A stretch of 64,000 bases of DNA from Oceanicella actignis (GTDB taxonomy: Bacteria > Pseudomonadota > Alphaproteobacteria > Rhodobacterales > Rhodobacteraceae), in assembly GCF_008124525.1 (NCBI RefSeq), contig NZ_VNHJ01000007.1, positions 124,001 through 188,000 on the forward strand, read 5' to 3'. The first letter of the stretch is position 1. Every line of letters starts with the position of its first letter. Of the stretch, positions 35,756-45,276 are shown in pieces. The notes beneath the pieces were generated by a model that saw only the letters and a list, made by a program, of their open reading frames with translations, was not told the origin of the DNA and did not search any database. The translations under genes were made by a program, and so were the position numbers.

Positions 35756-35877
35756 CTGTATCCTCCGTCGGATGCCTCGGAATGCGTCGCCCCTATCAAG
35801 CGCGCCGCGCCGCGCCGCGCGCGGCGGCAGGCGACGCGCGGGCGCGGCTTTGCGACACGCGCCGTCGCGGCGGGCCG

Positions 35878-36771
35878 TCAGCGCCTGCCCGCCACGTCCT
35901 TGTGGATGATGACCTCGGCCTCGGGGAAGGCCTCGAGCAGGCGCCGGCGCAGCGCCGCGCCGATGTCGTGCGCCTCGCGCAGCGACTGCTCGCCGTCCAG
36001 CTCGACATGCACCTGGATGAACAGCCGCGCCCCCGAGGTGCGCGTCTTCAGGTCGTGAAAGCCCCGCACCCCCGGATGCGCGCGCACGATCGCCTCGATC
36101 CGCGCCACCACGTCAGGGGCCGCGCGCCGGTCCATGAGCGCGTGAAACGCGCCCGCGGCGATGTTGCGCGCCCCCGCCAGCAGCAGCGCCGAGGCGCCCA
36201 GCGCCACGATGCTGTCCAGCGTCGAGACCCCGAACCGCGCCGAGGCCCAGAGCGCGGCCAGCGCGCCCAGATTGGGCAGAAGGTCCGACAGGTAGTGCAG
36301 CGAGTCGGCCGCCACCACGCGGCTGCCGGTGCGCGCCGCCACGCGCCGCTGCCAGGCCACCAGCGCCGCCGTCAGCGCGATGGACAGGAGCATGACCGCA
36401 AGCCCCGCCTCCTCGTGACGCAGCGGCGCGGGCTCGTCCGCCGTCAGCCGGGCGATCGCGCGCCATCCGATCATCAGCGCCGATCCCGCCACCAGGACCG
36501 CCTGCCCCAGCGCGGCCAGATCCTCGGCCGCGTCATGGCCGAAGGCGTGGTCCTCGTCCGGCGGGCGCGCGGCGTAAAGGATCGCCGCCAGCCCGGCCAG
36601 CGAGGCGACGAGGTCGAGCGCGCTGTCCGCCAGGCTGGCCGCGATCGACAGCGACCCCGTCTGCGCCAGCGCCCACAGCTTGGCCGCCACCAGGATCACC
36701 GCCACGCTCACCGAGGCGGCGCTTGCCGACAGGTTGAGCCGTACGCGCGCGGCCCGGCGATCTTGGCTCAT
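35878..36771 (-). CDS. Cation diffusion facilitator (FieF-like) metal efflux protein
   Basis: A 297-residue CDF transporter with six transmembrane helices and a C-terminal ferredoxin-like metal-sensing domain. The transport site is the DxxxD of SLADSALDLV (helix 2) with HxxxD in HYLSDLLPN (helix 5), the arrangement of FieF/ZitB zinc or iron exporters. The cytoplasmic domain includes VRGFHDLKTRTSGARLFIQVHVELDG. It exports divalent metal in exchange for protons. ATG 36771 was preferred; an upstream in-frame ATG at 36801 would add ten basic residues. It is divergent from the atp operon. Confidence 0.92.
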   Translation of the reverse strand: MSQDRRAARVRLNLSASAASVSVAVILVAAKLWALAQTGSLSIAASLADSALDLVASLAGLAAILYAARPPDEDHAFGHDAAEDLAALGQAVLVAGSALMIGWRAIARLTADEPAPLRHEEAGLAVMLLSIALTAALVAWQRRVAARTGSRVVAADSLHYLSDLLPNLGALAALWASARFGVSTLDSIVALGASALLLAGARNIAAGAFHALMDRRAAPDVVARIEAIVRAHPGVRGFHDLKTRTSGARLFIQVHVELDGEQSLREAHDIGAALRRRLLEAFPEAEVIIHKDVAGRR

Positions 36772-37120
36772 GCGGCGCCTCCTTGTCCGCGGGCCTGACA
36801 TCGGGTCCGCCCCTTCGTGGCCGGCCCCGGGCGGGCGCGAAACCTAGCAGCCCGCGCCCGCCGACGAAAGACGCCGGCGCGCGGGCGGCGACGCATGGGC
36901 GGGCGCGCGAGCCGCCGCCGCGCGGCGCGGATTCCGCCCCCGACCCCCCATCGGCGCCGGCCCGGCGGCGCGCCCGAACGTCGCGCCGCAGGATTTCTCT
37001 TTCATATCAACATCTTGCATCTTTACGCCAAGCGCATCGCAGCGGGTTGACACACCATTGACCCCCTCATAATGTGCGCGCCAACCGAAGGCGCGGCTCC
37101 GCACCGGCGAAGGAGACATC
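36772..37120. other. Divergent intergenic region ahead of the atp operon
   Basis: About 350 bases hold no gene. The left two thirds are GC-rich filler. The right part (36990-37080) is AT-richer and carries the strong promoter described separately, plus a run of A/T-rich hexamers (37000-37030) that could serve as an upstream activating or second promoter region. Confidence 0.6.
37047..37075 (+). promoter_or_regulatory. Promoter of the F0 ATP synthase operon
   Basis: A consensus -35 TTGACA (37047-37052) and a -10 TAATGT (37070-37075) are separated by 17 bases. It is the best match to a housekeeping sigma promoter in the window and lies 46 bases before the atpI ATG. Confidence 0.8.
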
Positions 37121-37513
37121 ATGTCGGACCCCGACACGTCGACCGATCGCCTCAAGCGGCTGGAGACGCAGCTGGAAGAAGCGCGGCGACGTCGGGCCCC
37201 CAAGCCCCGGGCCGCGCGGCCGGGCAAGTTCGCGGGCGCCGAGCTGGCCTGGCGGATGGTGATCGAGCTGAGCGCGGGGATCGCGGTCGGCACGGGGATG
37301 GGATGGGGGCTCGACGGCCTCTTCGGCACGAAGCCGGTCTTTCTCATCCTGTTCATATTGCTGGGCTTCGCGGCCGGGGTGCGGGTGATGCTTCAATCCG
37401 CCGCCGGCGAGGAGCGCAGAAGAAAGCGCCGCGAGGCGGACGCCGCGCAGGTCGGCGGCGCCGAGCGGAACGGAAACGAGCCCCCCGGCGGGGGCGGCAA
37501 CGCCGGCGCCTGA
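37121..37513 (+). CDS. atpI: ATP synthase assembly protein AtpI
   Basis: A 130-residue AtpI, a two-helix membrane protein that helps assemble the c-ring. A charged N-terminal coil (1-45) is followed by helices at about 45-65 ([22 protein letters not shown]) and 70-92, joined by the family's DGLFGTKP loop. The tail is basic then Gly-rich. First gene of the F0 operon, with a GGAGA ribosome site. In this lineage F0 and F1 genes are in separate operons. Confidence 0.93.
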   Translation: MSDPDTSTDRLKRLETQLEEARRRRAPKPRAARPGKFAGAELAWRMVIELSAGIAVGTGMGWGLDGLFGTKPVFLILFILLGFAAGVRVMLQSAAGEERRRKRREADAAQVGGAERNGNEPPGGGGNAGA

Positions 37514-37538
37514 GCGCCGCAAAGCGAGGGAAGCGAAC

Positions 37539-38291
37539 GTGGCGGCGACCGAACACGCCCAGGGCGGCATCAACGCGCATCCGATGGAGCAGTTCACCAT
37601 CCGTCCGCTTTTTGGCGACGAGGTGGGCCTTTTCACCATCACCAACTCCACGCTGTGGATGTTCATCGCGATCCTTGCGGCGACGGCGCTTCTGGTGCTG
37701 CCGACGCGCAACGGCGCGCTGGTTCCCACGCGCATGCAGCTGGTGGCCGAGGGCATCTACGGCTTCGTGCGCAAGATGGTGGACGACACGCTGGGGCCGG
37801 AAGGGCGTCCCTTCTTCCCCTACATCTTCACGCTGTTCGTCTTCATCCTGATGTCGAACGTGCTGGGGCTGCTGCCCTGGTCGTTCACCACCACCTCGCA
37901 CATCGCCGTGACCGGCGTTCTGGCGCTGGCGGTGTTCATCTCGGTGACCGCGATCGGCTTCGCGCGGCACGGGCTGCACTTCATCTCGCTGTTCTGGGTG
38001 TCCAGCGCCCCGACCGTCGCGCTGCGCTGCGTGCTGTTCGTGATCGAGTTCATCTCGTATTTCGTGCGCCCGCTCAGCCACTCCGTGCGACTTGCGGGCA
38101 ACATGATGGCCGGCCACGCGGTGCTCAAGGTCTTCGCCGCCTTCGTGCCGGCCATGGGCATCGCCGGCATCATCCCGATCGGCGCGATGACGGGCATCTA
38201 CGCGCTCGAGCTGCTTGTGGCCTGCGTGCAGGCCTACATCTTCACGATCCTGACCTGCGTCTACCTCAACGACGCGCTGCACATGCACTGA
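37539..38291 (+). CDS. atpB: ATP synthase F0 subunit a
   Basis: A 250-residue membrane subunit a that forms the proton half-channels against the c-ring. The essential arginine is in the [17 protein letters not shown] helix, and the last helix carries the conserved [16 protein letters not shown] stretch with its Gln. The start is GTG at 37539, preceded by GAGGGAAG; the frame has no better ATG at the family start. It lies 25 bases after atpI. Confidence 0.97.
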   Translation: MAATEHAQGGINAHPMEQFTIRPLFGDEVGLFTITNSTLWMFIAILAATALLVLPTRNGALVPTRMQLVAEGIYGFVRKMVDDTLGPEGRPFFPYIFTLFVFILMSNVLGLLPWSFTTTSHIAVTGVLALAVFISVTAIGFARHGLHFISLFWVSSAPTVALRCVLFVIEFISYFVRPLSHSVRLAGNMMAGHAVLKVFAAFVPAMGIAGIIPIGAMTGIYALELLVACVQAYIFTILTCVYLNDALHMH

Positions 38292-38350
38292 CGGTCGGGA
38301 CCGCACAACCACCCCAACGGGCAAGCCATTCCAACTCAGAGGAGCACATC

Positions 38351-38587
38351 ATGGAAGGCGATATCGCGAACATGGGCCAGTACATCGGCGCGGGCCTCGC
38401 CACGATCGGTCTGGGCGGCGCCGGCATCGGCGTGGGTCACGTGGCCGGCAACTACCTGGCCGGCGCCCTGCGCAACCCGGCCGCGGCCGCCGAGCAGCAG
38501 GCGACCCTCTTCATCGGCATCGCCTTCGCCGAGGCGCTGGGCATCTTCTCGTTCCTCGTCGCGCTGCTGCTGCTGTTCGCGGTCTGA
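38351..38587 (+). CDS. atpE: ATP synthase F0 subunit c
   Basis: A 78-residue hairpin proteolipid. Helix 1 includes the [15 protein letters not shown] glycine run, the polar loop is ALRNPAAAA, and helix 2 carries the proton-binding glutamate in [11 protein letters not shown]. Glutamate rather than aspartate, and the length, are usual for alphaproteobacteria and mitochondria. A GAGGAG ribosome site precedes it. A 267 bp gap to the next gene suggests its high stoichiometry may be set partly by processing or differential translation. Confidence 0.98.
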   Translation: MEGDIANMGQYIGAGLATIGLGGAGIGVGHVAGNYLAGALRNPAAAAEQQATLFIGIAFAEALGIFSFLVALLLLFAV

Positions 38588-38854
38588 GGAAGCGACCCCC
38601 GGCGCCGGCCGCCCCAGGGCCGTCGGCGCCGGACGCCAAGCCGGAGCGCGGCCGCGACGATCAGAAGAACGCGCCCCGCGCCGTTCCATGATCGGCCCCG
38701 CTCCAGCGCCGCGCCCATCCGCGCGGCGCAGTCATGTCCGCCCGGCGCGGCAGGCGCGCGCGCCCCGCCCCGCCAAAGGGGACGCCGGGGCCGCCGCCCG
38801 CCCGCGGCGCCCGTCCACAGCCGCCCCTGGCGGCGCGCAGAACCGGAGAGCCCC

Positions 38855-39430
38855 ATGGGTCTGTTCCTTGCAGCCGCCCAGGCCGCCTCGACCGCCGGTC
38901 ACGGCGCCGAGGCCGCCCACGGCGCCGAAGCCGCCGCAAGCGGTCTTCCCCAGCTCGCCACCCACACCTACGCCTCCCAGATCTTCTGGCTGGCCGTTGC
39001 GGTGGCGGTCATGTATCTCATCTTTTCGCGCGTGGCCCTGCCGCGCATCGCGGGCCTGATGGAAGAGCGCCGCGACGCCGTCGAGGACGATCTCGACCGC
39101 GCCGCCGAGCTGCGCCGCAAGGCCGAGGACGCGCAGAAGGCCTATGAGGCCGCCCTGGCCGAGGCCCGCGCCGAGGCCCAGAAGATCGCCGAGCAGACGC
39201 GCGCCGAGATCCAGAAGCAGGTCGACGAGGCCATGGCCAAGGCCGACGCCGAGATCGCCGCCCGCACCGCCGAGGGCGAGAAGCGCATCGCCGAGATCCG
39301 CGCCTCGGCGCTCGAGGCCGTCGAGGCCGTCGCCGCGGACGTCGCCGCCGAGATCGTCGCCGCCATCCTGCCCGCCGCCGCCGACGCCGAGCGCGTCAAG
39401 GCCGCCGTCGCCGCCAAGCTGAAGGGCTGA
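38855..39430 (+). CDS. atpF': ATP synthase F0 subunit b'
   Basis: A 191-residue b' subunit of the peripheral stalk. An Ala/Gly/His-rich N-terminal extension (1-40) precedes the single transmembrane helix (about 43-62, QIFWLAVAVAVMYLIFSRV), then a long charged coiled coil to the end. Having b' and b as separate genes is typical of photosynthetic and other alphaproteobacteria. It is four bases upstream of atpF and has an ACCGGAG ribosome site. Confidence 0.93.
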   Translation: MGLFLAAAQAASTAGHGAEAAHGAEAAASGLPQLATHTYASQIFWLAVAVAVMYLIFSRVALPRIAGLMEERRDAVEDDLDRAAELRRKAEDAQKAYEAALAEARAEAQKIAEQTRAEIQKQVDEAMAKADAEIAARTAEGEKRIAEIRASALEAVEAVAADVAAEIVAAILPAAADAERVKAAVAAKLKG

Positions 39431-39434
39431 GACC

Positions 39435-39926
39435 ATGGAACTTCTGCACGACAGCTACTTCGTGGTCGCCATCGCCTTCTTCTGCTTCATCGGCGTGCTG
39501 CTGTGGCTCAAGGTCCCGGCCAGGGTGGCCGAGATGCTGGACAAGCGCATCGCCGCCATCCGGCAGGAGCTGGACGACGCCCGCCGCCTGCGCGAAGAGG
39601 CGCAGGCCCTGCTGGCCTCGTTCGAGCGCAAGCAGAAGGACGTCGAGGGCCAGGTCGCCGACATCAAGGCGCATGCGCGTCTCGAGGCCGAAGAGGCCGC
39701 CCGCGTCGCCCAGGAGCAGATCCGCGAGTCGGTCGCGCGCCGCATCAAGGCCGCCGAAGAGCAGATCCAGGCCGCCGAGAAGGCCGCCATCCGCGAGGTG
39801 CGCGAGCGCGCCGCCGCCATCGCCGTCGCCGCCGCGGCCGACGTCCTGTCGGGCGCCATGACCGACGAGCAGCGCGCGCGCATGACCGACGAATCCATCG
39901 CCAAGGTCGGCGGGCTTCTGCACTGA
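39435..39926 (+). CDS. atpF: ATP synthase F0 subunit b
   Basis: A 163-residue b subunit: transmembrane helix at about 5-25 (DSYFVVAIAFFCFIGVLLWL), then a coiled coil with many Glu, Arg and Ala that pairs with b' to hold the F1 head. It is the last gene of the F0 operon, starting four bases after atpF', and is followed by a strong two-way terminator. Confidence 0.94.
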   Translation: MELLHDSYFVVAIAFFCFIGVLLWLKVPARVAEMLDKRIAAIRQELDDARRLREEAQALLASFERKQKDVEGQVADIKAHARLEAEEAARVAQEQIRESVARRIKAAEEQIQAAEKAAIREVRERAAAIAVAAAADVLSGAMTDEQRARMTDESIAKVGGLLH

Positions 39927-39951
39927 ACGCCCGGCCGGCCTGAAGGACCGG

Positions 39952-39990
39952 AAAAAAACGGGGGGCGCCGACCGCAAGGTCGGCGCCCCC
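39952..39990. terminator. Bidirectional terminator between atpF and the AhpD-like gene
   Basis: GGGGGCGCCGACC (39961-39973) and GGTCGGCGCCCCC (39978-39990) form a perfect 13-bp stem with a GCAA loop. On the minus strand it is followed by seven Ts (39958-39952); on the plus strand by TTCTCGTC. It serves both convergent operons. Confidence 0.9.
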
Positions 39991-40011
39991 TTCTCGTCGC
40001 GGCCGAGCCCT

Positions 40012-40590
40012 TCAGCGCGCCATGGCGTGGTATTCGTCGTTCGGGCGCATGTCCACCGCCGAGGCCATGCGGTTGGTCATGTTGAAGAACGAGGCGACGG
40101 CGGCGATGTCCCAGATGTCGCGGTCGCCGAAGCCCGCCTCGCGCAGCGCCTGGCGGTCGGCCTCTTCGATCTCGTGGCCGCGCTCGGTCATCTTGACGGC
40201 GAAGTCCAGCATCGCCCGCTGGCGCGGGGTCAGATCGGCGGCGCGGTAGTTCATGACCAGCGCCTCGCCCAGCTTCGGATCGCCCGACAGCTGCCGCACG
40301 GCGGCGCCATGCGCCGTCAGGCAGTAGAAGCAGCGGTTGACCGAGGACACGGCCACGGCGATCATTTCGCGCTCGAGCTTGGACAGGCCGCTGTCGGCCA
40401 GCATCAGGTCGTTGTAGAGCGTCGAGAAGGCGCGCAGCTTCTCCGGCGCGAAGGCGTAGGCGCGCAGCACGTTGGGCACGAGGCCCAGCTTCTCCTGGCA
40501 GACTTCGAAATACCTGGCGATGTCCTCGGGCAGCGGATCGGCCTGGGGCAGATCAAGCGCGGTGGGCGCGTCGGGGTCGGTGCTGGTCAT
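40012..40590 (-). CDS. Peroxidase-related AhpD-like protein
   Basis: A 192-residue all-helical carboxymuconolactone decarboxylase/AhpD-family protein. The redox site is CFYCLTAHG, a CxxC followed by His three residues later, which in AhpD relays thiols for peroxide reduction. The LGLVPNVLRAYAFAPE start and YRAADLTPRQRAMLDFAVKMT block mark the peroxidase-related subgroup. The actual reductant is unknown. Its ATG overlaps the TGA of the upstream GNAT gene by four bases. Confidence 0.92.
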   Translation of the reverse strand: MTSTDPDAPTALDLPQADPLPEDIARYFEVCQEKLGLVPNVLRAYAFAPEKLRAFSTLYNDLMLADSGLSKLEREMIAVAVSSVNRCFYCLTAHGAAVRQLSGDPKLGEALVMNYRAADLTPRQRAMLDFAVKMTERGHEIEEADRQALREAGFGDRDIWDIAAVASFFNMTNRMASAVDMRPNDEYHAMAR

Positions 40591-41366
40591 GGGCGTCTCT
40601 CTTTGTTCGTCGGCGCGGCCGTCTCGGCGGCGGCGCGGTAATGGTAGCGGCCCGCCTCGCGCATGCCCATGCGCCCATAGAGCGCCAGCGCCGGCGCGTT
40701 GTCGGCCGTCACGGCCAGCGCCAGGGTCCGCGCGCCGTGGTCGAGGGCGAAGCGCGCCGCGCCCCTGAGCACGCCGCGCCCCCCGCCCTGGCGGCGGCGC
40801 TCGGGGCGCACGACCATGGCATGGACCATCGCCACAGGCCCATGCACGGCGACGAAGCCCACGCCGGCCACGGCCATGTCGGTGCGCGACATGACGACCG
40901 TGCGCGGTCCCTCGGCGCGGGCCATGACGGCGCGGCGCTCGGGCCCGATGCCGGCGGCGGTCCAGATCTCGTCAAGCAGGGCGAGGCGCGCGCGCACCTC
41001 GACCGCGCGCACGCCGCGCGCCGGCTCGATCGCGGCGATGCGCTCGGCCGGGGCGACGAGGAACAGCGTTTCGTCGCGCCGCGCAAGGCCGCGGGCGGCC
41101 AGGGCGGCGTCCAGGTCCTCCTCTCCGGCGCGGATGCGGAACAGCGGCGCGCGGCCCTGCGCGCGCATGGCCGCGATGGCCGCATCCGGGTCGGCGTCCG
41201 CCCTGAGCCGCGTCGCCGCCGACACGCGCGCGCCGCCTCCGCCGCCGTCGCGCAGCCGCCAGCCCGGCGCGCTCAGCTCGTCGACGGCAAGGGGCGGCCA
41301 GGTCGCTTCGAGCGCCGCCTCGAGCGTCGCCAGATCCGCCTCCGGCGTCATCGCCTCGCCGCCCAT
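40587..41366 (-). CDS. GNAT family N-acetyltransferase
   Basis: A 259-residue protein whose C-terminal half is a GNAT domain: the strand VGFVAVHGPVAMVHAMVVRPERRRQGGGRGVLRGAARFA contains the acetyl-CoA-binding RRQGGGRG loop (about 198-205), and NAPALALYGRMGMREAGRYHY is the typical last segment. The N-terminal half (1-120) is a second, degenerate GNAT-like region. The substrate is unknown. It is coupled to the AhpD-like gene by an ATGA overlap and starts 24 bases after smpB ends, so dapA, smpB, GNAT and AhpD-like may form a single transcript. Confidence 0.9.
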   Translation of the reverse strand: MGGEAMTPEADLATLEAALEATWPPLAVDELSAPGWRLRDGGGGGARVSAATRLRADADPDAAIAAMRAQGRAPLFRIRAGEEDLDAALAARGLARRDETLFLVAPAERIAAIEPARGVRAVEVRARLALLDEIWTAAGIGPERRAVMARAEGPRTVVMSRTDMAVAGVGFVAVHGPVAMVHAMVVRPERRRQGGGRGVLRGAARFALDHGARTLALAVTADNAPALALYGRMGMREAGRYHYRAAAETAAPTNKERRP

Positions 41367-41390
41367 GGCCCGTCCTCCTTGCGGCCGCGC

Positions 41391-41867
41391 TCAGCCCTTC
41401 TCGCGCAGAAGGCGGCTTTTCTCGCGCGCCCAGTCGCGGCGCTTTTCCGTCTCGCGCTTGTCGGCCAGCTTTTTGCCCTTGGCCACGCCGAGCAGAAGCT
41501 TGGCGATGCCGCGTTCGTTGAAATACAGCTTGAGCGGCGCCAGCGTCATGCCCTGCCGCCCCACCGCCTGCGCCAGGCGCGCCAGCTGCCGGCGGTGGAC
41601 CAGCAGCTTGCGCCGGCGGCGCTCGTCATGGCCGAAGGCGCGCGCCTGATCGTAGGCGGGAATGTAGCTGTTGATCAGCCACAGCTCGCCATCCTCGATG
41701 GCGGCGTAGCTTTCCGCGATGTTGGCCTGCCCGTTGCGCAGCGACTTCACCTCGGAGCCCTGCAGCGCGATGCCGCACTCCAGCTCGTCCTCGATGAAGT
41801 AGTGGTGGCGCGCCTTGCGGTTCTCGGCCACCAGCTTGATCTTGGGATCGGCCTTCTTCGCGGCCAT
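41391..41867 (-). CDS. smpB: SsrA-binding protein
   Basis: A 158-residue SmpB, which carries tmRNA to stalled ribosomes. The oligonucleotide-binding barrel has the conserved [29 protein letters not shown] start, then [18 protein letters not shown], and the basic C-terminal tail ([17 protein letters not shown]) that enters the mRNA channel. Length and motifs match. It follows dapA with a single base between, a common alphaproteobacterial pairing. Confidence 0.97.
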   Translation of the reverse strand: MAAKKADPKIKLVAENRKARHHYFIEDELECGIALQGSEVKSLRNGQANIAESYAAIEDGELWLINSYIPAYDQARAFGHDERRRRKLLVHRRQLARLAQAVGRQGMTLAPLKLYFNERGIAKLLLGVAKGKKLADKRETEKRRDWAREKSRLLREKG

Positions 41868-41868
41868 G

Positions 41869-42747
41869 TCAGGCGTCGATCAGACCGGCATGGACCATGG
41901 CCGCGCGCACGGCGGCGCGGGTCGGCTCCTCGATCTCGACGAGGGGCGAGCGCACCTCTTCCGAGCAGCGGCCCAGCAGCGAGAGCGCGTATTTCACCGG
42001 GCAGGGGTTGGGCTCGAGGAACAGCGCGACATGCAGCGGCATGAGCCGGTCCTGCAGCGTCAGCGCGCGGGCGTAGTCGCCGGCCAGGCAGGCCTCCTGG
42101 AACTCGGCGCACAGGCGCGGCGCGACGTTGGCGGTCACCGAGATGCAGCCCCGCCCGCCATGGGCGTTGAAGCCCAGCGCCGAGGCGTCCTCGCCCGACA
42201 GCTGGATGAAGTCGGGCCCGCAGGCGGCGCGCTGGCGCGACACGCGCGAGACGTCGCCCGTCGCGTCCTTGACGCCGACGATGCGCGGCAGCTGCGCCAG
42301 GCGGCCCATCGTCTCGGGGGTCATGTCGATCACCGAGCGGCCGGGGATGTTGTAGATGATGATCGGCAGGCCGCAGCAGTCGTGCAGCGCCGTGTAGTGG
42401 CGGATGAGGCCGCGCTGGCTGGGCTTGTTGTAATAGGGCGTGACGACCAGCGCGCCGTCCGCGCCGACCTTCTCGGCGAAGCGGATGAGGCTGATCGATT
42501 CCTCGGTGTTGTTCGAGCCGGCGCCGGCGATGACCGGGATGCGCCCGGCGGCGGTCTTGACGATGATCTCGACGCAGCGCTCGTGCTCGGCATGGGACAG
42601 GGTCGGGCTCTCGCCGGTGGTGCCGACGGCGACGAGGGCGTGGCTGCCCTCCTGCACATGCCAGTCGACCAGTTTCTCGAGCGCGGCCTCATCCACCTTG
42701 CCGTCCTTGAACGGCGTGACGAGTGCGGGGATGGAACCTTTGAACAT
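41869..42747 (-). CDS. dapA: 4-hydroxy-tetrahydrodipicolinate synthase
   Basis: A 292-residue class I aldolase, the first step of the lysine/diaminopimelate branch, condensing aspartate semialdehyde with pyruvate. The Schiff-base lysine is Lys160 ([10 protein letters not shown]), the proton-relay residues are Thr43-Thr44 (VGTTGESP) and Tyr132 (IIYNIPGRS), and Arg137 binds substrate. ATG 42747 is the family start. It is first in the dapA-smpB run. Confidence 0.96.
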   Translation of the reverse strand: MFKGSIPALVTPFKDGKVDEAALEKLVDWHVQEGSHALVAVGTTGESPTLSHAEHERCVEIIVKTAAGRIPVIAGAGSNNTEESISLIRFAEKVGADGALVVTPYYNKPSQRGLIRHYTALHDCCGLPIIIYNIPGRSVIDMTPETMGRLAQLPRIVGVKDATGDVSRVSRQRAACGPDFIQLSGEDASALGFNAHGGRGCISVTANVAPRLCAEFQEACLAGDYARALTLQDRLMPLHVALFLEPNPCPVKYALSLLGRCSEEVRSPLVEIEEPTRAAVRAAMVHAGLIDA

Positions 42748-43099
42748 GGAGCGCTCCGTGCGTTGCCCGCGCGCGGCGCGGCGGGTCTTCGATCGCGTCA
42801 GGGTCTTCGACCGCCCCGGGGCCACGCGTCGCCGCGCGTCGCGCCGCCCCGGGCGGGGTCGCCGGAACCTAGCCGCGAACGCGCGCGCCCGCAAGACGGG
42901 CCGACGCCGGCGCGCGCGCCGGGCGGCCGCCCTTCCGCCCTGCGGCGGACGCCCGCCTCGGCGCCGGACGATGCGGCGCGGGCGCCAGGGGGCGCGCCGC
43001 AACAGGCCGACGCCGGCGCGCGCCGGGCGGCCGCCGTTTTGCGTGGCGCCGAATGATGGGGGCGCGGGCTCGGATGGGCGCGGCGGGACGCGGCGGGAC
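42748..43099. repeat. Gene-free stretch with a dispersed 31-33 bp repeat
   Basis: About 350 bases without a credible gene lie between two minus-strand genes. A 33-base GC block (42899-42931, beginning GGCCGACGCCGG) recurs at 43005-43035 with one CG dinucleotide missing. The rest is GC-rich with small palindromes; no promoter could be singled out for dapA. Confidence 0.7.
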
Positions 43100-43975
43100 T
43101 CAGCCGGCGGCCTCGGGATCGCGAATCCGCGCCAGCAGCGCCGCCAGGGCGGCGGCCTCTTCGGGCGCCAGGGCGCGGGCGCAGCGGCGCTCCCACTCGG
43201 CCTCGTCGCGCGCGGCGGCCTCGAGCAGGGCCTCGCCGGCCGGCGACGGCGCGACGCTGGCGTCGGCGCCGGGCCGGGCCAGGCCGCGGGCGATCAGCGC
43301 CTCGTCCTCGGGCGCGCGCGGGCGCGGCCCCTCGGCCAGCAGCTCGAGCCGCGTCCACGCCGCCTCGTCCAGTCCCGCCGCGGCCATGGCGCGCGCGCGC
43401 GCCCGCCCCAGCAGGTCGGCGGCGCGCGCGGCGGCGCGGCGCAGCGGATCGGGCGTGGGATCGGCCGCGCCCATCACGGTGCCGAAATCGCCGCCGAAGA
43501 AGGTCAGCGGCGCGCCGCCCCGCTCGGTGCAGCGCTCGACGCGGCCGATGAACAGCTCGTGATCGCCGGCGGGGTGGATCGCCTCGTGCACGCACTCGAA
43601 GACCGCGATGGCGCCGTCAAGCACCGGCGCGCCTCCAAGGCCCGGGCGCCAGCCCACGCCCGCATAGCGGTCTTCGACGCGGCTGGCGAAGCGGCGGGCA
43701 AGCTCGGCCTGCCCCGCGCCCAGCACGTTCACCGCATAGGCCTTGGCGGCGCGGTAGGCGGGAAGGCGCTCGGAGCTGCGCGCCAGGCTCCACAGAATCA
43801 GCGGCGGATCCAGCGACACGGAATTGAAGCTGTTGGCGGTGAAGCCGATGGGCGCGCCGTCCGGGGCGCGCGCGGCGATGACCGTCACGCCCGTGGCGAA
43901 ACGTCCCAGCGCGCCGCGCAGCCCGGCCAGGTCGCGCGGGTCGATCCTGTTTCCGCCTTGCCGCGCCTCGTTCAT
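43100..43975 (-). CDS. Flavin reductase-like protein with helical C-terminal extension
   Basis: A 291-residue protein. Residues about 15-165 are a flavin reductase-like (HpaC/FMN-binding split-barrel) domain: [39 protein letters not shown] and FIGRVERC are clear. It would use NAD(P)H to make reduced flavin for a partner monooxygenase. The remaining 125 residues are helical and Ala/Glu/Arg-rich, and resemble the MarR-like winged-helix extension found in a few oxygenase reductases, but in a weak form. No oxygenase gene is adjacent. It is divergent from the TRAP transporter operon. Confidence 0.85.
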   Translation of the reverse strand: MNEARQGGNRIDPRDLAGLRGALGRFATGVTVIAARAPDGAPIGFTANSFNSVSLDPPLILWSLARSSERLPAYRAAKAYAVNVLGAGQAELARRFASRVEDRYAGVGWRPGLGGAPVLDGAIAVFECVHEAIHPAGDHELFIGRVERCTERGGAPLTFFGGDFGTVMGAADPTPDPLRRAAARAADLLGRARARAMAAAGLDEAAWTRLELLAEGPRPRAPEDEALIARGLARPGADASVAPSPAGEALLEAAARDEAEWERRCARALAPEEAAALAALLARIRDPEAAG

Positions 43976-44225
43976 CGCCGCCCGTCTCCTTGCCCTGCGA
44001 ACGCGTCCGGGGACCCGTCCGGTCCCGTCCGGCCAAGTCAGACATAGCCCGCGCGCCCGCTTTCGTCGAGGCGCGCCGGGCGCCGGCGCGGCGGGGCGGG
44101 AAGGCGGGGCGGGAAATCGTTGCGCGGCGCCAACCGATACGTTACAAAACATTCTCGAAACGCAGCAGGCTCGTAACAATAAAAGGCCGCCGCGGATCGA
44201 ACGACACCTTCAGGGAGGAAGCCAT

Positions 44226-45242
44226 ATGCGCATGTTCCGCACCATCGCCGCCGGCGCCGCCGCGGCGCTGATCTCGACCGCCGCCATGGCGGCGGAATAC
44301 ACGCTCACCATCTCGAGCTGGGCGCCGCCGACCCATGGCATCAACGCCAAGATGTGGCCCGGTCTGATCAAGATGATCGAGGACGCCACCGACGGCCGCG
44401 TCACCGCCGAGGTCAAGCTGGGCATCGCGCCCCCGCCCGCCCAGATGGACCTGGTGCAGGACGGCGCGGCGGACATGTCGATCATCTTCCACGGCTATCA
44501 GGCCGGGCGCTTCGTCACCACCAAGCTCATCGAGCTGCCCGGCTACGAGGGCAGCGCCGAGGCCGCCTCGGCCGCCTACTGGCGCGTCTTCGAGAAACAC
44601 CTGTCCAAGGCGAACGAGCATCGCGGCGTCAAGGTGATCGCGCTGCACACCCATGGCCCGGCGCAGCTGCACACCAACGTCAAGGTCACCGCGCTCGACC
44701 AAATCAAGGGGCTGAAGCTGCGCGTGCCCGGCGGCGTGGGCGGCGACGTGGGCGCGGCGCTTGGCGCGACGGGCATCAAGGTGCCGGCGCCCAAGGTCTA
44801 CGAGACGCTGGCCTCGAAGGCGGCCGACGGCGTGGTGATCCCGATGGAAAGCCGCAAGGGCTTCCGCCTGGTCGAGGTCGCGCCCTATGTCTACCGCATG
44901 CCCGGCGGCTTCTACCGCGGCTCGTTCGCGATGATCATGAACGAGGACGCCTTCGCCGCCCTGCCCGAGGACATCCGCAAGGCGCTTGAGGAAAAGGTGT
45001 TCGGCGAGCCCGCCAGCCGCATGCTCGGCAAGGTCTGGGACGAGATCGACGCCATCGGCCTGGAAGAGACGCTCAAGACCCCGGGCAACGAGATCGTCGA
45101 CGCCTCGGCCGAGGACGTGGCCGCCTACAAGCCCATCGCCGACAAGATCATCGCCAAGGTGCTGGACGAGGTCGCCGCCGCCGGCGTCGACGCCAAGGCC
45201 GCCTACGCCATGATCCGCGAGGAAATGGCCAAGGCCGAGTGA
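44226..45242 (+). CDS. TRAP transporter substrate-binding protein
   Basis: A 338-residue DctP-family periplasmic receptor. A signal peptide ends near residue 22 (AMAAEY). The mature protein has the DctP core, with the conserved carboxylate-binding arginine in GLKLRVPGG (about 162) and the usual long connecting helix. It delivers an organic acid to the DctQ/DctM permease using the sodium gradient; the ligand cannot be told from sequence. The GAGG ribosome site lies just ahead of ATG 44226. A 9-bp GC hairpin 13 bases after its stop separates it from the permease genes. Confidence 0.92.
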   Translation: MRMFRTIAAGAAAALISTAAMAAEYTLTISSWAPPTHGINAKMWPGLIKMIEDATDGRVTAEVKLGIAPPPAQMDLVQDGAADMSIIFHGYQAGRFVTTKLIELPGYEGSAEAASAAYWRVFEKHLSKANEHRGVKVIALHTHGPAQLHTNVKVTALDQIKGLKLRVPGGVGGDVGAALGATGIKVPAPKVYETLASKAADGVVIPMESRKGFRLVEVAPYVYRMPGGFYRGSFAMIMNEDAFAALPEDIRKALEEKVFGEPASRMLGKVWDEIDAIGLEETLKTPGNEIVDASAEDVAAYKPIADKIIAKVLDEVAAAGVDAKAAYAMIREEMAKAE

Positions 45243-45254
45243 CCCCGACCCCGA

Positions 45255-45276
45255 CGCCGGCGCGCAGGCGCCGGCG
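45255..45276 (+). terminator. Intercistronic hairpin after the TRAP receptor gene
   Basis: CGCCGGCGC (45255-45263) and GCGCCGGCG (45268-45276) form a perfect stem with a GCAG loop but no T-run; a second stem CCCCGGGG/CCCCGGGG follows near 45294-45313. Such hairpins usually shield the receptor message or thin out transcription into the permease genes. Confidence 0.55.

Noticed and set aside
44140-44177. GTTAC/GTAAC arms ahead of the TRAP operon as an operator
   Set aside because: Arms are only five bases with a 27-base gap, well within chance; kept only as an AT-rich promoter region.
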